From assembly GCA_036785705.1 (NCBI GenBank), contig JAWUZG010000159.1, forward strand, positions 1,116,001-1,180,000: a DNA stretch of 64,000 nt, given 5' to 3'. A program made the position numbers and the translations under genes. The notes beneath the pieces were generated by a model. It made no database searches, was not told the origin of the DNA, and saw nothing but the letters and a program-made list of their open reading frames with translations. Each line of letters starts with the position of its first letter. The stretch's first letter is position 1. This document shows positions 1 through 11,097 of this stretch, in pieces. This DNA comes from Acanthornis magna (Eukaryota; Chordata; Aves; Passeriformes; Acanthizidae).

Positions 1-1965
1 CGCCTGCTGGGCTGCTCTCGGCATCCCACACACACACTGGGCTCCCGGCCTCTGCTCCCTGATTTATTTATCCGTGCGTGTGCCTGTTCTCTCCTGGAAG
101 GCACGTTTGCAGAACGGGCGATTACTTACGCCCTAGTTGGGCCTGCCTGCCCGCTGCCTGCCCGCTGCCCGCTGCCTGCTGCCCGCTGCCTGCTGCCTGC
201 CTGCCCGCCCGCTGCCCTGGGATTTTGTCTCTCTCCAGGCTGCGGTGTAATAAGGGAGGTAATTAAGTGTAAAAGGCAGGAGGAGGGAGGGCTGGGAGGA
301 GGGAGCAGCCCCGGCTCCTTTCGGAGGCAGGGGACTGCGATAATATATGGTAATAACCGCAGCCAGCCCTGCCGAGCTGATAGCGTTGACGGCAGCGCCT
401 GGGCCCCCCCAAACCTGCCCCCGCCACTGTGGGGAGGGGGAGCAGCGCCAGAAGAAAGGCTCAGCCTTCCTCCACCGGGTTTGTGCCTTCCTGAGCAGCT
501 GTATGGAAATAATTCCCATCGGAGGCAATTGTTTCCCCGACAAGAAGGAGGGGGCTACGGGGGTACCGTGGGTGAGGGGTTTTGGGGGCTCCCAAGGGCA
601 GGATCATGCTCTTGGGGGGCAGGAGGAGAGAGGTCAGGTCCCTACTTCAGCTGCCAGTCTACCCACAAGGGACACATCCTGCTACTGGAATGAGACAAGC
701 TGCCCCGCGGTGCCCCCACGTCTCCCACTTGTCCTCAGCTCCCCCATTCTCCGTGGATCCAGGACACGGGCTGTGGGGTCAGCCAGGATCTGCCAGAAGA
801 TGCCCACTGGTGCCGGGGGGCAAAGCCCATTGCCCTCACTCCTGCCCTCTTTGCTGCCTCAGCTGTAGGACCCCCACCACTGCCAGCTTGGGGGGCTGCT
901 GCCCATTAGGTATTCCAACTGCATCCTTCCCAGAGGCGTCCGGGTCGCAGCCGGAGCCCCGAAGTGGCTCCAATCCGTGGTCTGGTGCTGCCGCCGGCGC
1001 AGGGAGCAGATGCCAGACAAAGGGCTGGGGACAAAGGCCCGGCTGCCTCGTGCCCCAGGGAAGGGGTGCAGGCGCGTGCAAGGCACGGGCGCTGTCCCAT
1101 CCCGGGGCTGCCACTGCCCCAACCGCCCGTGCCTGCCATGTCCCAGTGCCCACCTGGCCCCCCTCTGGCTGGCATGACCGGGGCACAGTTGGGTACCAGG
1201 TGGCCCAGAATTGGTGCTGTGCCACCTCTGCTGTGGGCATTGTGCCTGCGCTGCTCTGCTGTGGGGCTCAGCTGCGGCCCCTCTCCAGCTCTGCCCATCT
1301 CAGGGTGCAGTGGGGCTGCGATGGGGCACAGCGGGGCACAGAGGTATGGGGAAGGAGCAGAAAGCATGGCTGGGACCACAGCAGAGGATGGCAAATATCA
1401 GGCATGTCCCTCCAGTCCCACTGTGCCTCAATTTCCCCAGCTGCTATTGGGGCCCTTGTGAATGTCCCATGTCCCCCCACCATCCCCCTCCCCATGGCTG
1501 CCTTTGTCCCCGCTCCCCCCAGCTGGCTGCAAACCCCCCATCTGGGGGCAGCTGCCACAGCACAGGGCCGGGAACACCACCGGTGCTGCTGGGTGCAGCT
1601 GGGGCTGTGCCCACCCGCAGAGTCCAGGGGGCCTTTAGGGCACGATGCCGAACAGTGCCAGACCCCCCGGGGAAGGGATAGGACATGGCCCCATTTGAGA
1701 GGTAGCCAGGTGGGGGACACTGGCACAGACAGCCCCCTCAGCAGGGACACAGAGGGATGAGTAAACACCTTCTATTGCTTTCACATGATGCAAACACCCT
1801 GTGCCCAGGCTGGGGACAAAGCCCCGGAGCTGCTGTTCCCTGGGGACCCAGTAGAGCCCAGTGTCTGCAGTCATCCTGTCCCAGCACTGCTTCCCAGCCA
1901 GCCAGCCTTGCTGATTTTGGGAGTTCATGCTGGCAAGAGTGGTGGTCTTTGGATGCCCACCCCAC
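1..1965. other. Intergenic or distal SLC52A3 3' UTR, no gene recognised
   Basis: This stretch lies beyond the SLC52A3 stop codon, which is read on the minus strand. Long open frames on both strands look like GC-rich shadow frames: low complexity and no family resemblance. A TGCC/CCGC-type simple repeat fills about 140-225. Two AT-richer islands (about 240-370 and 490-545) stand out from the GC-rich surroundings and may be conserved non-coding DNA. The only canonical minus-strand poly(A) signal I see is AATAAA at 63-68, so a very long SLC52A3 3' UTR is possible but unproven. Confidence 0.5.
140..225. repeat. TGCC/CCGC-rich simple repeat
   Basis: The segment is made of alternating short units such as GCCTGCC and GCCCGCT, repeated about ten times with little else between. 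It is a degenerate microsatellite and produces a spurious Ala/Cys/Pro-rich open frame on the plus strand. Confidence 0.8.
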
Positions 1966-3714
1966 TCATGCTGGGCACTGCAGGCTGCAGTAGTCAGCAG
2001 ATGTGAAAAGGCCATAGACGTTGACAAGGGGGAACATGAGCAGTGCCCCAAGGAGGGAGCCCAGCTGCTCCAGCACCCCGTACCACACCAGTGCGCTGCG
2101 GCTGTGGCTCCGCAGGATCACCCCGGCCATCACCTTCACGTAGGAGAGCGTCCCGGTGAACAGCACCCAGGAGAGGACCTGGTGGCATAGGTGGGAGAGT
2201 GGTCAGGATGGGGGGTTCCCTACTGTGGGGACAGGGAACATCATGGTGAGGTCAGGTCCAGGTGTGGCATCAAAGACCTCCCTGAATGAGAGGGACACCG
2301 TGACTTACGATGATGACATCGCCCCACTGGGACTGCTGGAGGAGAGGGCAGGGACTCATCACTGCAATGGCCATGTTGTACGCACCAAAGCCTGTCCCTG
2401 CCATGGTGAGGATGCCCATCAGGGTCAGGGACCTGCAAGGGACATGCGAGTGTCACTGGAGAACATTACCTGTCCCTGGTAAGCAGCACAGACACACAGC
2501 ACATGCTGGCTCCTTGCTGGTTCCATCCTCCTTTCCCGGGGTGTCTGTGCTGTTAGGGCATGAGCACCTCACAGAGCCTCTCCCACCCACTGCCTACACC
2601 CCCAACCCTTGCAAAGCAGGGGCTGTTCTTAGGGCAGAAGCCCCTGGTGTGCACCCTGCTGCAACCCCCAGGACCCTGCAACCCACCTGCTGGGCAGGAA
2701 CATAGCCACGACGCAGGCGAGAGGGTTGGCCATGGAGCTAAGTGTGGCTGCCAGGTGGTAGGTGGTGTGTCCATAGGGCAGGCAGGAGTAGGACTGCACG
2801 GATGGCAGGACCCCGTTCGTCAGGGCGCTCACCCAGGTGATGACCAGGTAGATGAGGGTGAGCTTGGTTAGGGAGTAGGAGACCTTCTGTGGCAGGATGT
2901 CCCCAGATCCCTTGGAATCCTTTGGGAATGAGCAGCCTCTGCTCAGCTGCGAGTCAGGTCCCTCGTCAAGGATCTGGTCAAATGAGTTCAGCACGATGTT
3001 GCTGGGAAAGAGGTGCTGCTGAGAGAGCTCCCACACCTTGGGCTGCCGGGTGAGGAAGAAGAAGGCCAGCAAGCAGGTCAGCATCATTGCAGTCATGAGC
3101 AGGAAAAAGATGAGGGTGGAGAAGTTGGGTGGGAGGTAGTGAGTCTCCAGCTGGAAGATGGTGCTCTCCACGGTCTCGTTGCCGGTGGTGATGTTGACCT
3201 CATAGCTGACGTTGGTGCAGCTGGAGATACCAGAGCCCTGGCCCAGGGCAATGAGAGCAGGAATCAGCCCACTGAGCCCTTCGCCTATGAAGAAGGTGGT
3301 TGTGTACTGGGGCTGCAGCTGCATCATGAAGGGCAGGAAGGTGACAGAGGAGGTGCAGTCCACCAGGGACAGGAAGAAGGTAAGGATCAGGAAGGGGATG
3401 CTGTGGGATGTCCCAGCAATGAGGGATGTGTGGTTCCAGAGGAAAGCCAGGAGCAAGCAGGCCATGACACCCACAGACACGATCGCATAGATTACAGCAA
3501 CTTCCTTCAGCAAGCCAGGCCGAAAGCGATTCATAAGGGTGACGAAGAGTGGTCCCACGTTGGCCATCTGGATGATGATGGTGATGTAGGAGGGCAGGTA
3601 CCACTGCTCCGGCAGCACTGTCACCAGCAGCGGCACCTCCACCCACAGCCCGTTGACGGCCACCCAGGAGCCCATGCCGAAGGCGCAGGCCAGAAGGTGG
3701 GTGAGCAGTGCCAT
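1966..3714 (-). CDS. SLC52A3: Riboflavin transporter SLC52A3 (RFVT3), three coding exons
   Basis: Plasma-membrane carrier for riboflavin uptake. Coding exons on the minus strand: 3714-2687, 2432-2309 and 2178-1966, joined by GT-AG introns with phases that keep one frame and end at TGA (1966-1968). The protein is 454 residues; human SLC52A3 is 469. It opens [10 protein letters not shown] and continues with the family's hydrophobic pattern (about 11 membrane segments), including the GLWVEVPLL block near residue 22. Potential N-glycosylation sites sit at 94, 168, 174, 179 and 197, in or next to outward-facing loops. A long hydrophilic loop lies at about 224-280, and the C-terminus ([11 protein letters not shown]) is typical of the family. 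The ATG at 3714 starts the conserved first membrane segment; a good splice acceptor at 3758-3759 implies a non-coding first exon further upstream. Synteny with FAM110A, ANGPT4 and RSPO4 supports SLC52A3 over its paralogues. Confidence 0.95.
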
Positions 3715-3757
3715 GGCTCAGGGCTGGGTGCCTGGGCCTGGGAGTGACGCTGCTGTG
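3715..3757 (-). promoter_or_regulatory. SLC52A3: SLC52A3 5' UTR part of first coding exon with splice acceptor
   Basis: Reading the minus strand toward the ATG, a pyrimidine-rich run ends in CCCCACAG just before 3757, a good acceptor. About 43 bases of leader then precede the start codon. This implies at least one upstream non-coding exon, which I could not place; the CpG-richer DNA at about 4180-4780 is the best promoter candidate. Confidence 0.5.
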
Positions 3758-5451
3758 CTGTGGGGAGAGTTTGATGAGCGGCGAGGTGAGATCTGACCCT
3801 CCCAGATCCCAGCCCTATCCTCCCACGGCCGTTGCCTATGTCGGCAGAACAGCTTCCTACGTGCCGTGGGGGTGTGGGACCCACAGCCCAGCCCAACCCC
3901 ACTTTGCCCTCTGCAAGCCCTGTGGACCCCTCTGCCCCCTTCAAGTGATGACACTGCGCCCTCCTGCCCTGGGTGTGGATCCTGATGATCCTCACCTGGT
4001 CTCATCCCAGAGGACTGGGGCTTGGCAGCAGCAGGTGCGGTACCCAGGAGGGCATTGAACCTGTGCCAGCTCACGTTGCAGCTCGGTGCAGCCTGGAAGG
4101 GCTCGGCACAGCCGGGTGCAGGGTGAGGAGGGCTCTCACCTGGGGTCTGGAGTGGCCTGGGCAGCTGCTCTGCTGGGAATGGAGGCCTCGTACCTCCCAC
4201 TGCATCTGCAGGGCAGGACGACGCAGCGCCCGTCCCTTTCCAGTCAGGACCCGTGCGATCCCGACACGCTCCGGTGGCCGCGGGGACAGGCCCCAGCAGC
4301 CCAACCTGCAGCCCAGCCTCTGCTCGTACCGTTCAGCTGAGTCAGCTGGGATCCGGACACATCCCTTGCCCACTCCCATCCCGCTCCTGGGAAGAACCCT
4401 CACGTCCCCTGCCCCTACGTTCCATGCCCCCGCAGCACCGCAGAGCCGTCTCCAGCCCTCTCCCGCGGCGTTGAGGCCGCCAGAGGAAACTCACGTCTCA
4501 CGGGGCTGAGCCTGGCGGGCACAACGACCCACCCATGGCCCCGGCCCCCGCGGGGAGGCATCGGGGTTGGAGCAGGAGCCAGGCAGGAAATGGGCTCCGG
4601 TCTGACCGGTCCCTCGGCAATGTCCCAAGGGTAACTCACTGCGCTTTGGGGAACCGGCAGCACACGCGGACGGGAGCCAGTCCTGGCTGCCGGAGCAGTG
4701 ACGTGAGGCGGGCGCGTCACCACCTCCGGATGCGGACGGGTGACAGCCTGGCCCTGCTCTGCTCCTCGTCTTGGTCCCAGCTGGCAGAGTCCCCTGCTCA
4801 GGGGGGTGATTATACTTGGCGGTGTCCTGGACTTTGTCCTTGTCCCTGCCTGAACTGCGTCCCACCTATCACAGACTCTTCTTGCACTTGCTAGTGTCAC
4901 CCGGTGACGGTTCCTGTCCCCATCGGGATCTCCGTGGGGTCATGGGCTGGCACGGGGCGCTGGGGGACCTCCGAACGTGGCAGCTGTCCCACCTTGGGAC
5001 ACTGTGGGGACCAAGCCGTGAGCCAGCGGATGAGCCACTTGCGCCGGTCGGGCGGTGTCACGGGTGAGGACACAGACCCCAGGTCACCCGAGCCGCAACC
5101 CCCCCCCCCAACCCAGCACCCACCGCCCCAGGATGTCTCATGGCAGCTCTTCCCCCAGCACCCACCGGGTGTCGCTGGGAGAGCGGGCTGCAGCCCTGCG
5201 AAACCTGGGGCTGCCTTTTCCCGTCTGCTTCCCTGTCTGCTTCCCTGCCCTACCTGCTTGTATTACCCACACCTGTCCCTGTCCCTGTCCCTCCGGAGGA
5301 CTGCAGTCTGTCCCTCCACTCTGCCCTGCTCCTCTGGGAGCACCCATGGCAGCCAGGACCGTTGGGTGCAGTGGGGACAAGGGTGTCCCTTGTCCCTGGG
5401 GCTGCAGGGGCAGTGGGTGACTGTGGTGGGGGGATGGTCACAGTTGGAGGT
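3758..5451. other. Intergenic, upstream of SLC52A3
   Basis: No coding region recognised apart from the candidate promoter noted at 4180-4780. Open frames here are composition-driven. The first non-coding exon of SLC52A3 is expected somewhere in this interval or beyond it. Confidence 0.5.
4180..4780. promoter_or_regulatory. CpG-rich candidate promoter of SLC52A3
   Basis: CpG density rises here relative to the flanks. Near 4690-4725 there is a CRE-like TGACGTGA and, about ten bases on, a second half-site in inverted orientation (CGTCAC). Position upstream of the minus-strand SLC52A3 gene and the missing first exon make this a reasonable promoter region, but no start site is visible. Confidence 0.3.
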
Positions 5452-5880
5452 GCCGCTATGGTTTAACCCCAGCAGGCAGCTCAGCCCCCCCCAGCTGCTC
5501 ACTCACCCACACACTCCCGGTGGGATGTGGGACAAAATGGGAAAAGATAAAATGGGAAAAGGGACAAAACTGATGGATTGAAATAAAGTCAGTTTAATAG
5601 GAAAAGCAAGGATGTCCTACAGTCTGGGGTATCCCTTGGTGGGGGGGGGGAGGCACAGCTGTCCCATCCATGTCCCCTCCCAGTTTCTATGCACCCCCAG
5701 CCCTCTCATCCATTGGTGGGGCAGTGTGAGGAGCAGAAAAGTCCTTGGGGCTCTGTGAGCATTGGTCAGCCATGATCAAACACCCCTGGATTATCAAAAC
5801 TGCTTTCAGCACAACTCCAGAACAGTCCCACACTGGCTCCTATGGAGAAAATTACCTCTATCCCAGTCAAAACCAGTACA
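5452..5880 (-). mobile_element. Solo LTR of an endogenous retrovirus (bird ERVL-like)
   Basis: Read on the minus strand the element begins TGTACTGGTTTTGACTGG and ends near GGGGTTAAACCATAG, the boundary sequences of an LTR family seen repeatedly in bird genomes. It has a TG...CA outline, an interior A/T-richer tract with AAACTGACTTTATT-type sequence and a poly-C/poly-G run near 5641-5652. No gag, pol or env sequence adjoins it, so it is a solo LTR. I found no convincing target-site duplication (GGAGG before, GGACC after), so the ends are approximate and the copy is old. Confidence 0.75.
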
Positions 5881-8800
5881 GGACCCCAGGGGACTTGGAA
5901 GGTGGGGAACAGGTCCAAGGTCCTGGGGAAACCAGGCACAGCGGGCTCGGACTGGTCCCGGGGCAGCTGAGGTCATTGTGTGTCCATGGGGATGGGGATA
6001 GGGAGGGGACGACAATTGTCCTGTGTTTAATTTGCCAGCACAAAGAAGCGGCTCAGGCAGCAGGGAGATCTTTCCCAAGGGTGAATGGTTATGGGGCAGA
6101 GGCAGTTCGAGGGCGTGCTGGGTGTGGGACCCCCGTGCTGCCCCTTCACGCTCCTCACCCAAATCCACCCGACGCGTGCTGCTTGCCCTGCCTGTGCCTT
6201 CTCCGCCCCCTGCCCGCCCCGCAGCTGAGCTCCCGGCCCCCAGCCCCTCGCCCCTCCGCACCCCCGGCAGATGCGAGTGAAGGCCCTGGAGGCAGATGGC
6301 AACATTTGGTAGCCGAGTGGTCCCTGCCTGCGGGGCTTTGCTGGGCTGTGATGACCATCCTTCCAGGAAGTCCCCTCCTCACCCTGCCAGGGCTGAGGAG
6401 CCCAGCCCAACCGCAGCCAGTGCAGGCCAGGGAGTGCAGTGGGGCTTCCCAGGGTGGGCACACTGACCATGCCATGGGGTGGCAGGGTGGCAGGAGGGCA
6501 CGGAAGGATCGGCAGCCCAGGAGAGCAAGGGTCTGTCCTTGAATTCAGCCCTGGCTAGACCCATCTCCTAATATCTATTTCCATGTGTGAGCAGTGGGGG
6601 TGGTCTGGCTGGGCAGGGGGTGGCTGCTGCTCCATTGTTGGGGGACAAGGGGACCCCCTGACTCCAGGGACTACTGGCCACCCTGTTTGGGTGGGTAGGA
6701 CGGCCCGGACTTGGGGACCTGCTGGCAGGTCTTAGCCTGGACCCTGGCAGCCCCAGCCCCATTTGCATCCTATTTCCATGTGAAAGGAGCAGGTCAAGTT
6801 GAAAGTTGAAAGGCTGGTGGGGGGCAGCCGGGAAGGGGCCGCTGCCGGAGGTGAGACCCCAACAAAAGGGCTGGATCCCCAGGGCCCTGCGCTCGCCTGG
6901 CCATGGGCTGCGGCCACGGCCCCACGGCAGCCGCCATCTGCGGGTCTGTGCCGCAGCCACCACCGGCCAGACAAAGGCCTCGTGCCCAGCATGTCCCCAT
7001 CTGTCACCTCCCTGGCTCCTGGCTCCCTGAGCAGAGAGTGTGAAGAGAGAGGGTGCAGGCAGCATCATTCCCTCTGCCCATGGGGAGTGGGGTGATGATG
7101 GGCACAGTGGGAGCCTCCCCATTCCATCCCCATGTTCCTTCTAGAGTGGCTTTGCAAAGCTCTTGCTGGGGAAACTGAGGCAGGAGCAGGTGGTGGCTTG
7201 TCTCGGATCAGGGCACGGCAAAGGGCTGGAATAAAACACAAGGAATTAACACCCAAGATGAAGGGGTTGGGGAGGTCCCAGCGCTGGGGGTGCCTCTGCA
7301 TGGGGGGCTTGCCCACAGTGCTGAGCCCCAGCCCCTCGGCTTGGCAAGTGTTTCCAGGCACCCGTGGCTGCCTCCACCCAGTGCTTCCAGGGAAGGAATT
7401 GACCTCTGAGTGTGTTTTCTGTATGTTGGCAGCTTCATTTAGCATCCAGGAGGTCCTGGAAGTGGCACAAGGGAGTGTCTGTAGGAGGTGAGAGCAAAGG
7501 CACTGCCAGCTCCTGATTGTCCCTCTGATCACAAACACTGTCCACGTGTCCCTGAAGCAGCGGTGGAGGTGCTGCCCCGGGTGCTGGGGGAGCATTCCTG
7601 CAGGAGGCTGTGCTCCCGGAGCATGTCCCGGGATGCTCCCGGGGAGGGCGAGGCTTGGGGCGCTGCCTGGATCCAACGCCCCACTCCAACGGGCCAGACG
7701 TGCCCAAGCAGCTCCTGCTGCCTCCTGCCTGCACCCGCACGGCCTCGGCACCTGTGGGGGGATGCAGCCTGCGGGCTCTGCCCTCACCTACCAATTGGGA
7801 TTTTCCAGCTGAGCCCGTTGTGTGAATCTGGGCTCAAGGCAGTCCTCCGGCTCCCAGACTGTGCACTAGCCTTGGCTCTTACCCCTCCACCAGCTCCTTG
7901 TCTTGCTCCAGGAACCGTTTGAACAATGCAGGGCTGCAACTGAGCTCCCTGGCAAGAACTAAATGCTTGTTCCCTTCACGCAGAGCTGAACCGAGATGCC
8001 TGTACCATGGGGCAGGAGCCACCCTGGGGCTGGGTTCAGGCCAGCAGGTCCAGGTGGCTGCAGGCTTGGTGACCCTGCTTCAGACTGTCATCTCCCTTCC
8101 TACTACCCAGTTTATTTTCCTACATTTTGGAGTATATTGCTGCCGGGTGCGTGGGGAAACAAGGCAATATTTCCAAATCAGAGCAGGCCCTGCTGACTGG
8201 CCATACCAGTGATACAAAGGGATTTGGGTCCCCTCAGGAAGGCTGGGAATTTCCCCTTCATCCCTGAAGCCCTAACCCTGCACCAGGACCCTCTGCCCAC
8301 AGCGAGCAGTGCCATCCAGAAGCCTTTTGGCTTTGTCAGTGTGAGAACCTCAAGGCTGCATGTGCATCCAGGCTGCCCAGCCGGTGCTGCGGGCTGAACC
8401 GGCACCTGGGACGTCACCGGGCACCGTCACGCTGCGTGACGCAGCCTGGCATGGAGGAAAGCCCCGTGGTTTCGATCCCATGTGAGCACTGAGTTGCCTC
8501 GGAGGGCGTCCTCGCCCGGCGCTGACTCAGCGGCAGCCGCTGCATGCAGAACCGCTCCAGCACCCTCCAGCCGCTGTCACGCAGGGAGACGGGGAGGACG
8601 TAGCTGGGGAGCAGGAGGTGTGGGGACATCGGGACACCATCGGGACACCCTCGGAAAGAGAGCAGGGGGAAGAAGTGTGCTGGCTGATCTGTGCTGAGGA
8701 GGCTCCAACGCCGCAGGGCCGATCCAGGTGGGTGGTGGAGGTGGTGCTGGTCCCGTGCTGGTCCAGTGCCAGCAGAATGGGGCTGGGTGAGCCGGTGAAG

Positions 8801-10440
8801 GGGTCAAAGCCGTGTACCTCTGGAACAGCTCCTCCAGGTAGGAGGTGACCCGGTGTGCCATGTCAGCCTGGCTGGACTGCCCACCGCAGGAGGGAGAGGA
8901 GCTGGGGCCACGCTGGGCAATGCCCAGAGCTTAGATCCCCGCACTCCGACTGGGTTTGGGGCATGGGATTATGTTGCTGTGTTTTTGGGGCTGTTTGGAG
9001 GGCGGCTCCGCTCAGCTCAGCTTGGCTCGGTACAGCCCATCTCGGTGTGGCTGTGCCAGCGCAGCGGCTCAGCACCGCAGGAATGTGGAGCAGCAGGTTG
9101 TGCCCGGCCGGGCTGTCCGTGCTGGGGAGGGGACCCCACACTGGCAACAGGTGGCTGTGCTGGGGGTCCCGTGTCCTTGTCCCTGCACTTTGACAGCCAC
9201 CTCCTCTGTGGCTTGGCTAAGTGTCTGGTACGAAGCTGAGCTCAAGTGCCTGACATGGGGACATTTTCCTGCTTTGCCTTGCCTGGAGGGCACATTTGCA
9301 CCCCTGTGCTGAGCCGGGGAGCCCTCCCTGTGCTGGGTACAAGGGCAGCCAGGCTGGCCACTGGTACAGGGTGTGGGCAGCACTGGACCTGAGGAGTGCT
9401 GCAGAGGGGTGCAGAAATCTGCCCCGAGGAGGAAGCAGGAGGATCTGTGCCGGTGCTGGGACTGTTCCCAGCTGTCACCACGCCTGGCCGCCCCCCTGCA
9501 GTCATTTTCCAGGTCAGGAGGCAGCATGTCCCCCCAGGCAGGGAATGAGGATGGGGACAGGGACAGCCAGCCTCCCCCAGGCCACTCGTCTGTCACAGCA
9601 TGTCAGGGGGACGCACCGTGTGCTGTGCAGGGACCCTGCTGGGGTCCAGATTCTGGGGGTGCCGGGGCTGGCACGCTGGCACCCGTGGGCTGGCAGGGGG
9701 TGCAGACATGGCTCAGCTGTGGCTCAGCCATGGCTCGGCGGGGCTGTGGGTGCCAGGGCTAGCTCCTGCCGCCGGCGGTCAGTGCTGGGACAGGCGCTGG
9801 GCTGCGCCCAGGAAGTTCGTGCAAGCAGGTGAGCAGGTGACGGTGGCAGCTGCCTGCTCGGGGCTGCCACGGGAGCGAGTGAGGCCACGGCACACCGGCC
9901 CCCGCCCTGCCCTCCACTGCACCTGGTGAGTGCTGGGGCGTGCTGTCACATCCTCGGGGCTCATCACTGCCCCAAACCGGGACCCTCAGGGGCAATCTCA
10001 GAGCAGCTTGGCAAGGGGGTTGGGGGAGGGGGTCTGACCCACATATGCCCTTGTGTGTCCTGCCACTGCTGAGCCCCTCTGAGTATTGGGGCCACCCTGG
10101 GTGTGCCCACCCCTGGTCAGGGGGCTGCAGGAGGGTGCAGGGCTGGTTTGGGTGCCCCCCCCACGGCCCCCCTTTTCGTTGTGGGCGGGCTGGTGCCTCT
10201 GCGCGACCGTTGTAGCGGCTGCGCTTGTTGGGGTTGGCAGGGACCCAAGGACACGGGGTGCACAGGGCCCCAGGCTGCTCCAAGCGCACCGCTGCCAGGG
10301 AAGCACGGGTGGAAACCCCCACACATACTTTCCAAGGAGCTCCAGGATGGGAGTAGGGAGCCTGGGAGCAGCCCCGGAGCTTGCGAGAGGGCTGAGAGCT
10401 GAGGGAACAGCAGAGGCAGTGGAGCACCGAATCCACTAGC
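5881..10440. other. Intergenic between SLC52A3 and FAM110A, no gene recognised
   Basis: The DNA is GC-rich with many overlapping open frames in all phases, none with a recognisable domain, signal peptide or splice-consistent continuation. There is a locally CpG-richer patch at about 8380-8600 that could be regulatory. SLC52A3 (minus) and FAM110A (plus) are transcribed away from each other, so both genes' upstream control DNA falls in this interval. Confidence 0.5.
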
Positions 10441-10449
10441 CCGGCAGGG

Positions 10450-10680
10450 TGGTGGGTGGTGGAACTCTGGGCATGGGGGATGCACCCCTGGGAACAGGCA
10501 ATGCACCCCGGGCATAGGTGATGCAAGGATGTAGATGGGGCACCCCTGGGAGCAATCAGTGCTCTCCTGGGACCCCTCGGTGCAGGAAATGCACCCCTGG
10601 ATGTGGGCAGTGCACCCCTGAGCACGGACGACGGGCACATGCAGTGCACCCCTTGATGCGGGCGATGCACCCCCGGCACC
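10450..10680. repeat. Degenerate minisatellite, unit about 24-30 bp
   Basis: A core close to RTGCACCCCTGGG recurs at irregular spacing about eight times, separated by GGGCA- or AGGTGA-like spacers. The array ends about 110 bases before the CpG-rich FAM110A promoter. It gives rise to false open frames on both strands. Confidence 0.75.
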
Positions 10681-10789
10681 TGCGACTTGAGCAGAGCATC
10701 AGTGAGAGGTGCTTGGCTCTCTCCGCCCCGCTCGCTCCCCACGGTGCCCCTCGCCGGTACCGGGGCGCCCTCCCCGCCGGCGCCATTAG

Positions 10790-11040
10790 ACCCGGTGCGG
10801 TTTGAAGCAGGCGTGCGGCGCGGATTGGCCGGGGGACGTCTTGGGGAGGCTCGGCGGAGGCGGAGGCGTGGTGACCGCCTTCAAATAGGCAGCCCGGAGC
10901 CGGCGGCGCAGCCAGTGCAGTACCGCACAGCCCGGGCTGCCTTTGTCTGCCGTGGGGCCGGGGCGCGGGCAGGGGCAGCATCGCCGCTCTCACTCCGGCC
11001 CCGCTCTCACTCCGGCTCCTCTTCGCAGCCGACGGCACCT
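10790..11040 (+). promoter_or_regulatory. FAM110A: FAM110A CpG-island promoter with inverted CCAAT and CHR-like motifs
   Basis: A CpG-rich block lies immediately upstream of the FAM110A start. It contains an inverted CCAAT box (ATTGG, 10824-10828), a TTTGAA motif at 10801-10806 and its complement TTCAAA at 10880-10885. NF-Y sites with TTTGAA-type CHR elements are the usual arrangement at promoters switched on in G2/M. A pyrimidine-rich CTTCGCAG ending near 11028 could be a splice acceptor for a 5' UTR exon. The transcription start is inferred, not seen. Confidence 0.55.
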
Positions 11041-11097
11041 GAGCCCCTCGCTGCCCGTGGCGGCCGCCCACCCCGTGTCCCTGTGCCGGCACGGAGG

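Noticed and set aside
582..1760. Long open frame of about 390 codons on the plus strand
   Set aside because: Pro/Ser/Cys-rich low-complexity translation, overlapping open frames of similar length on both strands, no recognisable family; long chance frames are expected where stop codons are rare in GC-rich DNA.
5452..5880. Full-length endogenous retrovirus
   Set aside because: Only one LTR is present and no gag, pol or env reading frames flank it.
8455..8490. tRNA-like TTTCGATCCC segment
   Set aside because: No matching acceptor, D or anticodon stems around it; chance resemblance to a T-loop.
9759..10742. Long minus-strand open frame of about 330 codons
   Set aside because: It runs through the minisatellite next to FAM110A and shows only repeat-derived, low-complexity protein.
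10687..11097. N-terminal extension of FAM110A in the same frame
   Set aside because: Covers the CpG-island promoter, has no FAM110 similarity, and the family start (MPV...) is at 11098.
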